Below are positions 26,647 to 35,676 of a stretch of DNA of 47,280 nucleotides, piece by piece. A program made the translations under genes and the position numbers. A model generated the notes under the pieces. It did no database searches. It saw only the letters and a program-made list of their open reading frames with translations, and was not told where the DNA came from. The stretch's first letter is position 1. The number at the start of each line of letters is the position of its first letter. Source of the DNA: Isosphaera sp. (lineage in GTDB: Bacteria > Planctomycetota > Phycisphaerae > Phycisphaerales > UBA1924); NCBI GenBank assembly GCA_013822085.1, contig PNJV01000015.1, positions 1-47,280 of the forward strand, written 5' to 3'.

Positions 26647-27849
26647 ATGGCCCGCAAGCCCACCCCCACCCCCACCCCCCTAGCGCCCGCCGCCGCCGAC
26701 ACGCCCGCGCACCCCCGCGAACCCGGCCCCTCGCCCCGCGCCGGCCTGACCTACGCCAAGGCCGGCGTGGACCTGCTCTCCAAGGACTCCTTCACCGAAG
26801 GGCTCGAGACGCTCCTGCGACGCACCCACGGCCCACGCGTGATCCCGAACCCGGGGGGCTTTGCCGGGCTCTTCCGCCTGGACTACAACGAGCGGCTCTT
26901 CGCCCGCAACTACAAGGACCCGGTGCTGGTCGCCTGCGCCGACGGCGTGGGCACCAAGCTGCGGCTGGCCATCGAGCTGGGCGTGTACGACACGCTCGGC
27001 ATCGACCTGGTGGCCATGAACGTCAACGACATGATCGTCCAGGGCGCCGAGCCGCTCTTCTTCCTTGACTACATCGCCATCGGCAAGGTCGACCGCCCGG
27101 TCCTGGACGCCCTGGTGCGCGGCGTCGTCGCCGGGTGCCAGACAGCCGGCTGCGCCCTGCTCGGCGGGGAGACCGCCGAGATGCCCGGGCTCTACCAGCC
27201 GGGCGACTTCGACCTGGCGGGCTTCGCCGTGGGCGTGATGGACCTGGACCGGGCCGTCAACCCTATCCGTGTGCGTCCGGGCGACGTGGTCCTGGGCCTG
27301 GCCTCCTCGGGCGTGCACAGCAACGGCTACACGCTGGTGCGCTCGATCGTCCGCCAGGCCAAGCTCGACCTGCACGCCCCCGCCCCGGAGCTGGCGCCGG
27401 CGCCGCCCAAGCGCGCCGCGCGCCCCTCGCCCAAGGGCGCTGCCGATACGCCGACGCTCGGCCAGGCCCTGCTGACGCCTACCCGCATCTACGCGCCCTC
27501 GATCACCAGGCTGCTGCGGTCGTACCGCGTCAAGAAGACCGTCTCGGGCATGGCGCACATCACCGGCTCGGGCATGTCGGGCAACCTCGTGCGCGCCCTG
27601 CACCCGGGCGTCGACGCCGTGGTGGACCGCGCCGCCTGGCCCGTGCCGCCGCTCTTTCGGCTCCTCCAGCGCGCCGGCGGCGTGGACGAGGACGAGATGC
27701 GACGCGTCTTTAACATGGGCATCGGCTACTGCCTGATCGTCCGCCCGAGCTTCGCCGACTCGATCGCCGAGCGGCTGACCAAGCTCGGCGAGACCGTGCA
27801 CACCATCGGCAAGATCGTCACCGGCTCGGGCCGGGTGATCGAGCGCTGA
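26647..27849 (+). CDS. purM: Phosphoribosylformylglycinamidine cyclo-ligase (AIR synthase)
   Basis: This 400-residue enzyme closes the imidazole ring in purine synthesis. The core starts at [16 protein letters not shown] (about residue 34) and has [13 protein letters not shown], the dimer motif [29 protein letters not shown] and [13 protein letters not shown]. The C-terminal half has [11 protein letters not shown] and [11 protein letters not shown]. It is longer than the usual 340-350 residues because of a 33-residue Pro/Thr/Ala-rich N-terminus and a Pro/Ala/Lys insert (about 240-266, after LDLHAP). The last 32 bases overlap the end of mfd on the other strand. The translation start lacks a Shine-Dalgarno. 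Confidence 0.95.
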   Translation: MARKPTPTPTPLAPAAADTPAHPREPGPSPRAGLTYAKAGVDLLSKDSFTEGLETLLRRTHGPRVIPNPGGFAGLFRLDYNERLFARNYKDPVLVACADGVGTKLRLAIELGVYDTLGIDLVAMNVNDMIVQGAEPLFFLDYIAIGKVDRPVLDALVRGVVAGCQTAGCALLGGETAEMPGLYQPGDFDLAGFAVGVMDLDRAVNPIRVRPGDVVLGLASSGVHSNGYTLVRSIVRQAKLDLHAPAPELAPAPPKRAARPSPKGAADTPTLGQALLTPTRIYAPSITRLLRSYRVKKTVSGMAHITGSGMSGNLVRALHPGVDAVVDRAAWPVPPLFRLLQRAGGVDEDEMRRVFNMGIGYCLIVRPSFADSIAERLTKLGETVHTIGKIVTGSGRVIER

Positions 27850-30800
27850 GCGGGCCCGCCGGCTTGGTCACCGGCACGCCCGCCGGCCGGCCGGACGCCG
27901 CGCCATCGCCAACGCTCGGCAAGCCCCGCGCCATGGCCGCGGCCCCGAGCCGCGACTGCAAGAGCGCCAGCAGCGTCAGCGGCTCGAGCGCCCGCGGGCT
28001 CGACGGCCGCAGGTACACCTCGGGCAGGTCGCTCGGCGAGCGCAGCGGGAGCGGCGTGACGACTCCAGCCACCCCCCGCAGCCGGTCGGTCACCGCGGCC
28101 TGGTCGCTGGTGCGGATCACCACGTCCGGCCCCGCCACGTGCACGCGGCGCACGCCAAGCAGCCTGGCGCCCACGCGCAGGTCGGCCAGCCGGATCAGCC
28201 GCTGCGCCGGCTCGGGGACCGGGCCGTACGCGGCGCAGAGGTCGCGCTCGAAGGCGTCGAGCTCCTCGGCGGTCATCGCCGCGGCCATGCGCCGGTAGGC
28301 CTCCAGGCGGCGCTGCTCGCTGGGGATGTAGCCGCGCGGGATCGTGCCCGTCACGCCGATCTCGACGGACGTCTCGCTGGGCGTGCTCACGGCCTCGTGG
28401 CGCAGCTCGCGCACCGCGCGGTCGAGCAGCCGGCAGTACATGTCGTAGCCCACCGCGGCGATGTGGCCGGATTGCTCGGAGCCGAGCAGGTTGCCCGCCC
28501 CGCGGATCTCCAGGTCGCGCATGGCGATCTTGAAGCCCGCCCCGAGCATCGAGAACTGCTCGATGGCCTGCAGGCGGCGCTTGGCCGGCTCCTTGACGGG
28601 CCGCTTGCGCGGCAGCAGCAGGTAGCAGTACCCGCGGTGCCTGGACCGCCCCACGCGCCCGCGCAGCTGGTGCAGCTCGGCCAGCCCGAACCGGTCCGCC
28701 TCGTCGATGACGATCGTGTTGGCCGTGGGGATGTCGATCCCCGACTCGATGATCGTCGTGCACACAAGGATGTCCGCCTGGCGCCGCATGAAGGCCAGCA
28801 TCACGCGCTCCAGGTCCGCCGCGCCCATCTGGCCGTGCCCGACCACCACCCGCGCCCCGGGGGCCATGGCCCGCACCTCGTCGGCGACAACCGCGATGTC
28901 CCCCACGCGGTTGTGCACGTAGAAGACCTGCCCCTCACGCGCCAGCTCGCGCGCCATCGCCCGGCCCACGCGCGTCGCGTTGAACGGCATCACCTCCGTC
29001 ACCACCGCGCGCCGGTCGGCGGGGGCCGTCGCCAGCGACGAGATGTCGCGCAGCCCCAGCATCGACAGGTGCAGCGTCCGCGGGATCGGCGTCGCCGAGA
29101 GCGTCAGCACGTCCACCATCATCCGCAGCGAGAGCAGCCGCTCCTTGTGCTCGACGCCGAACCGCTGCTCCTCGTCGATGATCACCAGCCCCAGGTCGGC
29201 AAAGCCCACGTCCTTGCTCAAGAGCCGGTGGGTCCCGATCACCACGTCCACGCGCCCGGCGGCGAGGTCCTCCAGCACCCGCCGGCCCTGGCCGGCCCCG
29301 GTCAGCCGCGAGAGGCTCTCGACCCGGAACGGGTACGCCTTGAGGCGCGCGCGGAACGTCCGCTCGTGCTGCTCGGCCAGCACCGTCGTGGGCACCAGCA
29401 CCGCCACCTGCTTGCCGAACTCCACCGCCTTGAACGCCGCGCGGATGGCCAGCTCGGTCTTGCCGTAGCCCACGTCGCCGCAGAGCAGCCGGTCCATCGG
29501 CCGGGCGCCGCCCATGTCCCGCTTGATCTCGCCCATGGCCGCGAGCTGGTCGTCGGTCTCCTGGTACGGGAACTCGGCCTCGAACTCGCGCTGCCAGGCG
29601 GTGTCGGCGGGGTAGCGGATCCCCGGCATCGCCTCGCGCGCAGCCCGGACGCGCAGCATCTCTCCGGCCATGTCCCGCACCGCCTCAAGGGCCCGCTCTT
29701 TCTGCTTCTTCCACCGGCCGCCGCCCACGCTCGACAGCGGCGGCGACCCCCGCGCCCCGACGTACTTCTGCACCAGGTCGATGTTCACCGCCGGCACGTG
29801 CACCAGCGTCCCGCCGTCGAACTCCAGCGTCAGGTACTCCTGCGCCTCGCCGGGACCCGCCGACGCGTCCTGCTCGCGGGCCGCCGGCCGCCCCGAGCCC
29901 GTGCCGGGGTCGCGCAGCCGGCTCTCGACGCTCCGCTCCCCCGGCCTTGCGCGCAGCACCCTCAGGCCCCGGTACCGGGCGATGCCGTGCTCGGCGTGCA
30001 CCACGTAGTCGCCGGGCTCGACACCTAAAAATGTGTCCATCACGCGCCCGGCGCGCAGCCGGCCGCCGCCGCCACCACCACCCACACCCCCCCCGCCGCC
30101 CCGGCTCGCCGCCCAGCGCAGCGCGCCCCGAACCGTGTACCGGTGGAGCACCTCCGCCAGCGGCACCAGCAGCAGCGCCGGCGCCGACTCCGGGCTCTGG
30201 CCGGCGGGCACCGGCCCCAGCGCGCCGCCGCGCACCCCGAGCGGCTCGTGCCACACCAGCCCCGCGCGCAAGAAGCCGACCGCCGCTGTCAGCCGCGCCG
30301 GCGGGACCGGCCCCGCCGCTGCGACCATCTCGACCAGCCGCGACCGCTCCCCCTCGTTCTGGCACACGACCACCACGTCCAGCGGCGCCTGCCCGGGCGC
30401 GCTGGTCGCCAGCTCGCACAGCTCGGCCACCGCTCGCGCCGAGTCCTCCGCCAGCCCCGGCGCTGGCGAGACCGGCACCCGCACACCACCGCCCACGCCG
30501 CCGCCCAGCGCGCTCACCTCCACCACCGCGCACCGCCGCTGCACCTGCGCAAAGACCGCCGGCGGGCCGTGCACCGATCCGGCCTCGATCACGCGCTCGT
30601 AATACCCGCGCCCCTGCTCGGTCAGCTCCGACAGCTCCGAGAGCACCGCCACAAAGCCCTCGGGCAGCACCGCCGGCAGCAGCAGCCCGGCCCCGCCCCC
30701 CGCAGCGGCCGGGCCCCGGCTGGGCGCCGCGCCGTCGCCCCATTGCGCCGGCGCCAGGTGCACGCCCGCCACCGCGCGGTCCGAGCCCATCGTCTCCACG

Positions 30801-31486
30801 TCGATCTCGCTCACACGCTCGACCACGTCGCCGAGCATGTCCAGTCGCACCGGGACCCCGCCCCCGGCCATGGCCAGCCCGCCCGGCAGGCTCCCCTCGG
30901 CCTCCGAGCCGAACGGATCGCCCGGCGGGAACACGTCCACGATGCCGCCGCGCACCGCGAACTCGCCCACCTCGCTGACCACTTCCACGCGCGTGTACCC
31001 GTGCTCGGTCAGCCACGCGGCCAACGCCGCCGGATCCAGCCGCTCCCCCGCCCGCACCGCGCGCAGCGATGTCTCCACCTCGCTCAGCGGGGGCACGCCC
31101 TGCATCAACGCCTGGATCGTCGTCACCAGCACCCGGGCGCGGTCCGACCCCCCGCGCCAGGCCACCGCGGCCCGCACCGCGCGCAGCCGCGCCGCCGCTT
31201 GCTCCACGCTCACGCCCGACTCGCCGGGCAGCACCTCCAGCGCCGGCAGCAGCACCGCCTGCGCACCCAAAGCCGAGAGCTCCTCGACGGCCGCCTCGGC
31301 CTCGTCGCCGTGGGCCAGCATCAGCAGCACCGGCCGGCCCGTCCCCCGCGCCACCGCCCCGGCCACCAGCACCGTCGATGACCCCGCGGCCCCGCTCAGG
31401 CTCACCCGCTCCCCGGCCCCCAGCAGCCGCGCCACCCGACCCACCGCCTCCCCCGCCGCCATCGCCCCCAGCACGTCCATGCTCAT
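27818..31486 (-). CDS. mfd: Transcription-repair coupling factor
   Basis: This 1222-residue protein releases RNA polymerase stalled at DNA damage and recruits UvrA. An N-terminal UvrB-like module (about 1-330) is followed by the RNA-polymerase-interacting domain around VEPGDYVVHAEHGIARYRGL. The RecG-like translocase follows: Walker A GDVGYGKT (670-677), DEEQRFGV, LSATPIPRTLH, QLRGRVGRSRHRGYCYL. The C-terminal TRCF domain includes QSGHIAAVGYDMYCRLL. A Gly-rich run (GGGGGVGGGGGGG) directly precedes the polymerase-binding domain, and an Arg/Gly/Ala insert splits it; both look lineage-specific. The ATG at 31486 has GAAGGG upstream. The 3' end overlaps purM by 32 bases, tail to tail. Confidence 0.95.
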   Translation of the reverse strand: MSMDVLGAMAAGEAVGRVARLLGAGERVSLSGAAGSSTVLVAGAVARGTGRPVLLMLAHGDEAEAAVEELSALGAQAVLLPALEVLPGESGVSVEQAAARLRAVRAAVAWRGGSDRARVLVTTIQALMQGVPPLSEVETSLRAVRAGERLDPAALAAWLTEHGYTRVEVVSEVGEFAVRGGIVDVFPPGDPFGSEAEGSLPGGLAMAGGGVPVRLDMLGDVVERVSEIDVETMGSDRAVAGVHLAPAQWGDGAAPSRGPAAAGGGAGLLLPAVLPEGFVAVLSELSELTEQGRGYYERVIEAGSVHGPPAVFAQVQRRCAVVEVSALGGGVGGGVRVPVSPAPGLAEDSARAVAELCELATSAPGQAPLDVVVVCQNEGERSRLVEMVAAAGPVPPARLTAAVGFLRAGLVWHEPLGVRGGALGPVPAGQSPESAPALLLVPLAEVLHRYTVRGALRWAASRGGGGGVGGGGGGGRLRAGRVMDTFLGVEPGDYVVHAEHGIARYRGLRVLRARPGERSVESRLRDPGTGSGRPAAREQDASAGPGEAQEYLTLEFDGGTLVHVPAVNIDLVQKYVGARGSPPLSSVGGGRWKKQKERALEAVRDMAGEMLRVRAAREAMPGIRYPADTAWQREFEAEFPYQETDDQLAAMGEIKRDMGGARPMDRLLCGDVGYGKTELAIRAAFKAVEFGKQVAVLVPTTVLAEQHERTFRARLKAYPFRVESLSRLTGAGQGRRVLEDLAAGRVDVVIGTHRLLSKDVGFADLGLVIIDEEQRFGVEHKERLLSLRMMVDVLTLSATPIPRTLHLSMLGLRDISSLATAPADRRAVVTEVMPFNATRVGRAMARELAREGQVFYVHNRVGDIAVVADEVRAMAPGARVVVGHGQMGAADLERVMLAFMRRQADILVCTTIIESGIDIPTANTIVIDEADRFGLAELHQLRGRVGRSRHRGYCYLLLPRKRPVKEPAKRRLQAIEQFSMLGAGFKIAMRDLEIRGAGNLLGSEQSGHIAAVGYDMYCRLLDRAVRELRHEAVSTPSETSVEIGVTGTIPRGYIPSEQRRLEAYRRMAAAMTAEELDAFERDLCAAYGPVPEPAQRLIRLADLRVGARLLGVRRVHVAGPDVVIRTSDQAAVTDRLRGVAGVVTPLPLRSPSDLPEVYLRPSSPRALEPLTLLALLQSRLGAAAMARGLPSVGDGAASGRPAGVPVTKPAGPLSARSPGPSR

Positions 31487-31568
31487 GCCCACGCGCCCTT
31501 CGCTGCACACGCGCCCCCGACCGACCGCCCCTCGCAGCCGCCGGACGCTGGCGGCCCCGCAGCGCGCC

Positions 31569-31596
31569 ACTGTATCTCCCGCAGCCCCAAGCCCAA
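31569..31596 (-). promoter_or_regulatory. Predicted mfd promoter
   Basis: On the minus strand TTGGGC (31596-31591) and TACAGT (31574-31569) are 16 bases apart. The implied leader is about 75 nt. The C-rich repeat tract at 31601-31658 lies directly upstream of the -35. Confidence 0.5.
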
Positions 31597-31600
31597 GCCC

Positions 31601-31658
31601 CCGCCCCCCCGCTCACCCGCCCCCCCGCCCCCCCGCTCACCCGCTCACCCGCTCACCC
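31601..31658. repeat. C-rich simple-sequence tract with GCTCACCC repeats
   Basis: This tract between mfd and the ALDH7 gene reads almost only C on the plus strand. It holds four copies of the 8-mer GCTCACCC (31611-31618 and three in direct tandem at 31635-31658), separated by C runs of up to seven or more. The minus strand therefore has many G runs and could form a G-quadruplex. It lies between the two divergent promoters. Confidence 0.8.
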
Positions 31659-31671
31659 ACGCGCCCGCATC

Positions 31672-31677
31672 TACGCT
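31672..31677 (+). promoter_or_regulatory. -10-like element directly before the ALDH7 gene
   Basis: TACGCT ends 5 nt before the ATG at 31683, with no Shine-Dalgarno between. The C-rich tract occupies the place where a -35 would be. It belongs to the proposed leaderless set. Confidence 0.42.
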
Positions 31678-31682
31678 CCGCC

Positions 31683-33326
31683 ATGCTCGCGCAGATCCTC
31701 GACCGTCTCGGCGTCCCGCACGGCCCGGGCACGCGCCTGGCCATCGATCCGCCCGCCGCTGCGCCCAGCGGCGCCCCAGCCGCGCACGATGCCATCGAAG
31801 TCGCCAGCCCCACCACCGGACGGGTCATCGCGCGTGTCGCCCCCGACTCGTCGGAGCAGCTCGACGCGGCCATCGCCCGCGCCCAGCGCGCGTTCCTGGC
31901 CTGGCGCGCCGTGCCGGCGCCCGAGCGCGGCCAGGTCGTCCGCGCCGTGGCTGAGGCGTTCCGCGCCCACCGCGACACCCTCGGCCAACTCGTGAGCCTC
32001 GAGGTCGGCAAGATCCGCTCCGAGGGCGTCGGCGAGATCCAGGAGATCATCGACATCGCCGACCTGGCCGTGGGCCTCTCCAGGCAGCTGCCGGGCAAGG
32101 TCTTCCCCAGCGAACGCCCCGCCCACCGGCTCTACGAGCAGTGGCTCCCGCTCGGGCCCGTCGGCGTCATCACCGCCTTCAACTTCCCCGCCGCGGTGTG
32201 GGGATGGAACGCCATGCTCGCCGCCGTCTGCGGCGACACCGTTCTTTGGAAGCCCTCCCCGCTTGCGCCCCTGACGGCCATCGCCTGCCACCACCTGGCC
32301 GACTCAGCCGCCGCCGCCGCGGGGCACCCCGGCGTCTTCCACCTGATCGTGGGCTCCGACGACGCCGTGGCCAGGCCCATGGCCGCCGACCCGCGCCTGC
32401 CGCTCGTCTCGGCCACCGGCTCGGTGCGCATGGGCCGCTCCGTCGGCCAGACCGTCGCTGCGCGCCTCGGGCGCGCGCTCCTGGAGCTGGGCGGCAACAA
32501 CGCCTGCATCGTCCACCACGACGCGGACCCGGACCTGGCGCTGCGCGCCGTCCTCTTCGGCGCCGTCGGCACCGCAGGCCAACGCTGCACCACCACGCGC
32601 CGGCTGCTGCTCCACAGCCGCATCGCCGAGCCCTTCCTGGCACGCCTGACCGCCGAGTACCGCCGCATCATCGACACCCCCGGCCGCATCGGCGACCCCC
32701 TGGCCGAGGCCACCCTCGTCGGCCCTCTCATCAACCGCCGGGCCGTGGACAGCTTCCTGGCCGCCGTGGCATCGGCCCAGCGCCAGGGCGGCCGGGTCCT
32801 GGCCGGCGGACGCATCGCCGAGGGCCCAGCGGCGCTGCTCGGGGGCCACTTCGTCCAGCCCACGCTCATCGCCGCACCCCCCTCCCCCGCACCCCCCGCA
32901 CCCCCCTCCCCGCCCACGCACGCCGCCACGCCCCGCACCCACGCCACCGCCGACCTGCTCCCCATCGCCTGCGACGAGACCTTCGCCCCGATCCTCTACG
33001 CCTTCACGTACGACACCGACGAGCAGGCCCTGGAGCTCCACAACTCGGTGCCGCAGGGCCTGGCCTCGGCCGTCTTCACCGACTCGCTCCGCTTCGCCGA
33101 GCGCTTCCTGGCCCCCGACGGCTCCGGCTCCGACTGCGGCCTGGCATACGTCAACATGGGCACCAGCGGCGCCGAGATCGGCGGGGCCTTCGGCGGCGAG
33201 AAGGACACCGGCGGCGGGCGCGAGAGCGGCTCGGACGCCTGGAAGCACTACATGCGCCGCCAGACCTGCGGCGTCAACGCCTCGGGGCAGTTCCGCCTGG
33301 CCCAGGGCGTGCGGTTCGGGTCCTGA
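31683..33326 (+). CDS. ALDH7-type aldehyde dehydrogenase (aminoadipate-semialdehyde type)
   Basis: This 547-residue NAD(P)-dependent dehydrogenase has catalytic Cys302 in GTAGQRCTTT and general-base Glu268 in ELGGNN. The cofactor region is TAFNFPAAVWGWNAML. The C-terminal NMGTSGAEIGGAFGGEKDTG and GRESGSDAWKHYMRRQT are typical of the ALDH7 group, which oxidises alpha-aminoadipate semialdehyde in lysine breakdown and also betaine or lipid aldehydes. A Pro/Ala/Thr-rich stretch of about 25-30 residues (about 397-427) is inserted after FVQPTLIA, inside an otherwise conserved region; the DNA there (32871-32946) is C-rich repeat-like. No lysine-catabolism genes are adjacent, so the substrate is open. 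rpiA follows after 9 bases. Confidence 0.88.
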   Translation: MLAQILDRLGVPHGPGTRLAIDPPAAAPSGAPAAHDAIEVASPTTGRVIARVAPDSSEQLDAAIARAQRAFLAWRAVPAPERGQVVRAVAEAFRAHRDTLGQLVSLEVGKIRSEGVGEIQEIIDIADLAVGLSRQLPGKVFPSERPAHRLYEQWLPLGPVGVITAFNFPAAVWGWNAMLAAVCGDTVLWKPSPLAPLTAIACHHLADSAAAAAGHPGVFHLIVGSDDAVARPMAADPRLPLVSATGSVRMGRSVGQTVAARLGRALLELGGNNACIVHHDADPDLALRAVLFGAVGTAGQRCTTTRRLLLHSRIAEPFLARLTAEYRRIIDTPGRIGDPLAEATLVGPLINRRAVDSFLAAVASAQRQGGRVLAGGRIAEGPAALLGGHFVQPTLIAAPPSPAPPAPPSPPTHAATPRTHATADLLPIACDETFAPILYAFTYDTDEQALELHNSVPQGLASAVFTDSLRFAERFLAPDGSGSDCGLAYVNMGTSGAEIGGAFGGEKDTGGGRESGSDAWKHYMRRQTCGVNASGQFRLAQGVRFGS

Positions 33327-33335
33327 CACACACCC

Positions 33336-34085
33336 ATGTCCCACGCCAACCCCCCACAGCCTCAGTCGCCCCCCACAGCCCTCAGCCTCGCCCCGGACCC
33401 CCTGGCCGACCGCGCCGCGGCCATGATCGCCGACGGCTCGGTCGTGGGCCTGGGCACCGGCCGGGCCGCGGCCCGCGTGGTCCACGCCATCGCCCGCAGG
33501 GTCGCCCGCGAGCGGCTCTCGCTGCGCTTCGTCTCGACCAGCAGAGCCACCGACGACCTGGCCGCACGCCTGGGCCTGCGCGTCGAGAGCCTCGCCGACG
33601 CCCCGCGCATCGGCGCGCTCTTCGACGGCGCCGACGAGGCCGACCCGCGCCTCAACATGATCAAGGGCGGCGGCGCCGCCATGACCCTCGAACGCATCGT
33701 CGCGCGCGCGACCCTCGACTCCGGCGGCACCACCGTCTACCTCGTCGATCCCTCCAAGCTCTCGGCGTCGCTGGGCGCCACCAGGCCCCTCCCCGTCGAG
33801 ACGCTCCCCCCCGCACTGGCCGCCGTCACGCGCTGGCTCGCGGCGCGCGGGATGCCCGCCAGCCAACGCCGCAACCAGGACGGCTCGCCGACCATCACCG
33901 ACTTTGGGAACCCGATCCTCGACGCCCGCGTCCCCTCGACGCTCGCGTCCCAAGCCGAGCTGGCCGCCCTCGCCCTGGCCCTGGACACGTGCCCGGGCGT
34001 CGTCGATCACGGCCTGTTCCTCACCGAGTGCCAGCACATGCTCGTCGAGCACCCCGACGGGGCCATCCAACACCTGACCAGGTGA
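33336..34085 (+). CDS. rpiA: Ribose-5-phosphate isomerase A
   Basis: This 249-residue enzyme interconverts ribose 5-phosphate and ribulose 5-phosphate in the pentose phosphate pathway. The motifs are VVGLGTGRAA (phosphate site), FDGADEADP (catalytic acid residues), IKGGGAAMTLERI and VVDHGLFL. The family motif TDNGN reads TDFGN here, a small change. The first 20 residues are a Pro-rich extension. The start is 9 bases after the aldehyde dehydrogenase stop and has no Shine-Dalgarno, so it is probably translated by coupling. It ends 12 bases before the convergent DUF1348 gene stop. Confidence 0.93.
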   Translation: MSHANPPQPQSPPTALSLAPDPLADRAAAMIADGSVVGLGTGRAAARVVHAIARRVARERLSLRFVSTSRATDDLAARLGLRVESLADAPRIGALFDGADEADPRLNMIKGGGAAMTLERIVARATLDSGGTTVYLVDPSKLSASLGATRPLPVETLPPALAAVTRWLAARGMPASQRRNQDGSPTITDFGNPILDARVPSTLASQAELAALALALDTCPGVVDHGLFLTECQHMLVEHPDGAIQHLTR

Positions 34086-34097
34086 GCCCGGCTCCCC

Positions 34098-34574
34098 TCA
34101 CCACACGCCCTCGATCCCGGGCCCGTCCGCCGGCCGGGGGCCCGGCGCGGGCCACAAGAACCGCCGCTCTAGCTGCGCGATCACCGCGTCGTTGATGCTC
34201 GCCTCGCGCCGACGCATGAGCCCCGCCGCGTCGAACTCCCACAGCTCGTTGCCGTACGACCGGAACCACTGCCCCGAGTCGTCGCGCCACTCGTACTGGA
34301 ACCGCACGGCGATCCGGTCTGCGGTGAACGCCCACAGCTCCTTGACAAGCCGGTAGTCGAGCTCCCGGGCCCACTTGCGGGCCAGGAACGCGCGGATCGC
34401 CTCGCGGCCGGTCAGTTCTTCGGCCCGGTTCCGCCACCGGCTGTCCCGCGTGTACGCCAAGGCCACGCGCTCGGGGTCGCGGCTGTTCCAGGCGTCCTCG
34501 GCGGCGCGGACCTTGCGCGCAGCCGACACGGCGTCAAACGGCGGCGCGATCACGGCGGGTGCACCCTGGCTCAT
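34098..34574 (-). CDS. DUF1348 / SnoaL-like (NTF2-fold) protein
   Basis: This 158-residue protein has a cone-shaped NTF2-like fold. The segments [58 protein letters not shown] and [12 protein letters not shown] match the DUF1348 group closely. The biochemical role of that group is not established. The ATG at 34574 has no Shine-Dalgarno; TAGCCT lies 5 nt upstream. It follows the PEP-CTERM-like gene by 21 bases on the same strand, but the two seem unrelated in function. Confidence 0.85.
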   Translation of the reverse strand: MSQGAPAVIAPPFDAVSAARKVRAAEDAWNSRDPERVALAYTRDSRWRNRAEELTGREAIRAFLARKWARELDYRLVKELWAFTADRIAVRFQYEWRDDSGQWFRSYGNELWEFDAAGLMRRREASINDAVIAQLERRFLWPAPGPRPADGPGIEGVW

Positions 34575-34579
34575 GCCCG

Positions 34580-34585
34580 AGGCTA
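34580..34585 (-). promoter_or_regulatory. -10-like element directly before the DUF1348 gene
   Basis: On the minus strand TAGCCT ends 5 nt before the ATG at 34574. It lies in the 21-base gap after the PEP-CTERM-like gene. No -35 is apparent. It has the same geometry as the elements before uvrB and the ALDH7 gene. Confidence 0.4.
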
Positions 34586-34595
34586 TGACGCCGCG

Positions 34596-35546
34596 TCAGA
34601 CCGCGGCCCTGCGTCGCCGCGCGGCCAGGGCGCCGCCCATGGCCAGCAGCGCCGCTGCGCCGGGGCTCGGCAGCGGGGTGAAATCGATGAACCGGAACGA
34701 GGCGTTGGCCTGATTGACCACGTCCGTCGATTGACCCGTCAGCGCGTCGATCACGCCCACGCGCGTCCCGCCGGCCCACAGGATGTTCCCGTTGCCCAGC
34801 TGGTACACCCCGCGCGGCGACGTGTTGATCGACAGGAGCGTCTCGCCGCTGCCGTCGCTGTTGTAGCGGTACACGCCAAAGGGGGCCGTGAAGCCCGCCG
34901 CCAGGATCGACCCGTTGAGCCCCAGCGCCAGCTGCTGCGGGAAGTCGATGCCCGTGACGCCGTCGCTGTCGACCAGCGTCCCCAGGTGCTGCCCGGTCAG
35001 CGAGAACCGCTCGATGTCGTCCCCGGCGCTGTCGCCGATGAGCACGTCCCCGCCGCGGAAGAGGATCCCGCGCGGCGTCCCGATGCCGTTGAGGTTGGCG
35101 AACGTCCGCTGGTCCCCGCCGTCAAGATCGAACGACTGCACCGTGTTGGCGTGCGTCCCGCTCACCACCGACACGAACAACCGGCCGCTGTTGACCGCGA
35201 TGGCGAACGGCTGATCGATCCCGCTGGCGGCCGCCGTGACCACGGTGCGGATGAACTGCCCGCCGTAGCTGTACTCGCTCACCGAGTCGTTGAGCTCGTC
35301 GACCAGCAGCAGCGAGCCGCGGCCCGAGTCGATCGACTGGATCACCTGGTTCTGCCGGCCGTCGCTGGCGATGAAGCCGCTGGAGATCAGCGACCCGTCG
35401 TACGCGTTGAACGCCCAGACGTTGTCAAAGCCGGTGCCGGAGTTGGGGATCAGCAGCACGCCCGACACGCCCGCCCCGGGCCCGGCCGCCGCCACGCCGG
35501 AGCCCGCCAGCACCACCAACGCCACGACCGCGCTCACGTGCCTCAT
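34596..35546 (-). CDS. Exported beta-propeller-like protein with PEP-CTERM-like sorting tail
   Basis: This 316-residue protein has a signal peptide (residues 1-21, ending VAAAG). The body has repeated strands of the type IDQPFAIAVNSGRLFVSVV, GTPRGILFRGGDVLIGDS and FPQQLALGLNGSILAAGF, consistent with an NHL/SMP-30-like beta propeller. The C-terminus is a sorting signal: LPSPGA, a hydrophobic helix ALLAMGGALAA, then RRRR. The usual VPEP is LPSP here. In planctomycetes such tails are thought to direct proteins to the cell surface through an exosortase, but no exosortase gene is in the window. GGGAGG precedes the ATG, and a near-consensus promoter lies at 35613-35640. The ligand or role is unknown. 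Confidence 0.82.
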   Translation of the reverse strand: MRHVSAVVALVVLAGSGVAAAGPGAGVSGVLLIPNSGTGFDNVWAFNAYDGSLISSGFIASDGRQNQVIQSIDSGRGSLLLVDELNDSVSEYSYGGQFIRTVVTAAASGIDQPFAIAVNSGRLFVSVVSGTHANTVQSFDLDGGDQRTFANLNGIGTPRGILFRGGDVLIGDSAGDDIERFSLTGQHLGTLVDSDGVTGIDFPQQLALGLNGSILAAGFTAPFGVYRYNSDGSGETLLSINTSPRGVYQLGNGNILWAGGTRVGVIDALTGQSTDVVNQANASFRFIDFTPLPSPGAAALLAMGGALAARRRRAAV

Positions 35547-35612
35547 CTCTCATCCTCCCGAGGCTCACCGCCTCATGCCGCCCAGCGCGCCGCCCCGCCA
35601 CGCCGGCCCTCC

Positions 35613-35640
35613 AGATTACCTCGCGCTGCGGCGCTGTCAA
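35613..35640 (-). promoter_or_regulatory. Strong predicted promoter of the PEP-CTERM-like gene
   Basis: On the minus strand a perfect TTGACA (35640-35635) and TAATCT (35618-35613) are 16 bases apart. This is the best -35 in the window. The leader would be about 60 nt and includes the GGGAGG ribosome site. Confidence 0.7.
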
Positions 35641-35676
35641 GCCGTGCGCAAACGCACAAAGCCCCCACCGAACCGG

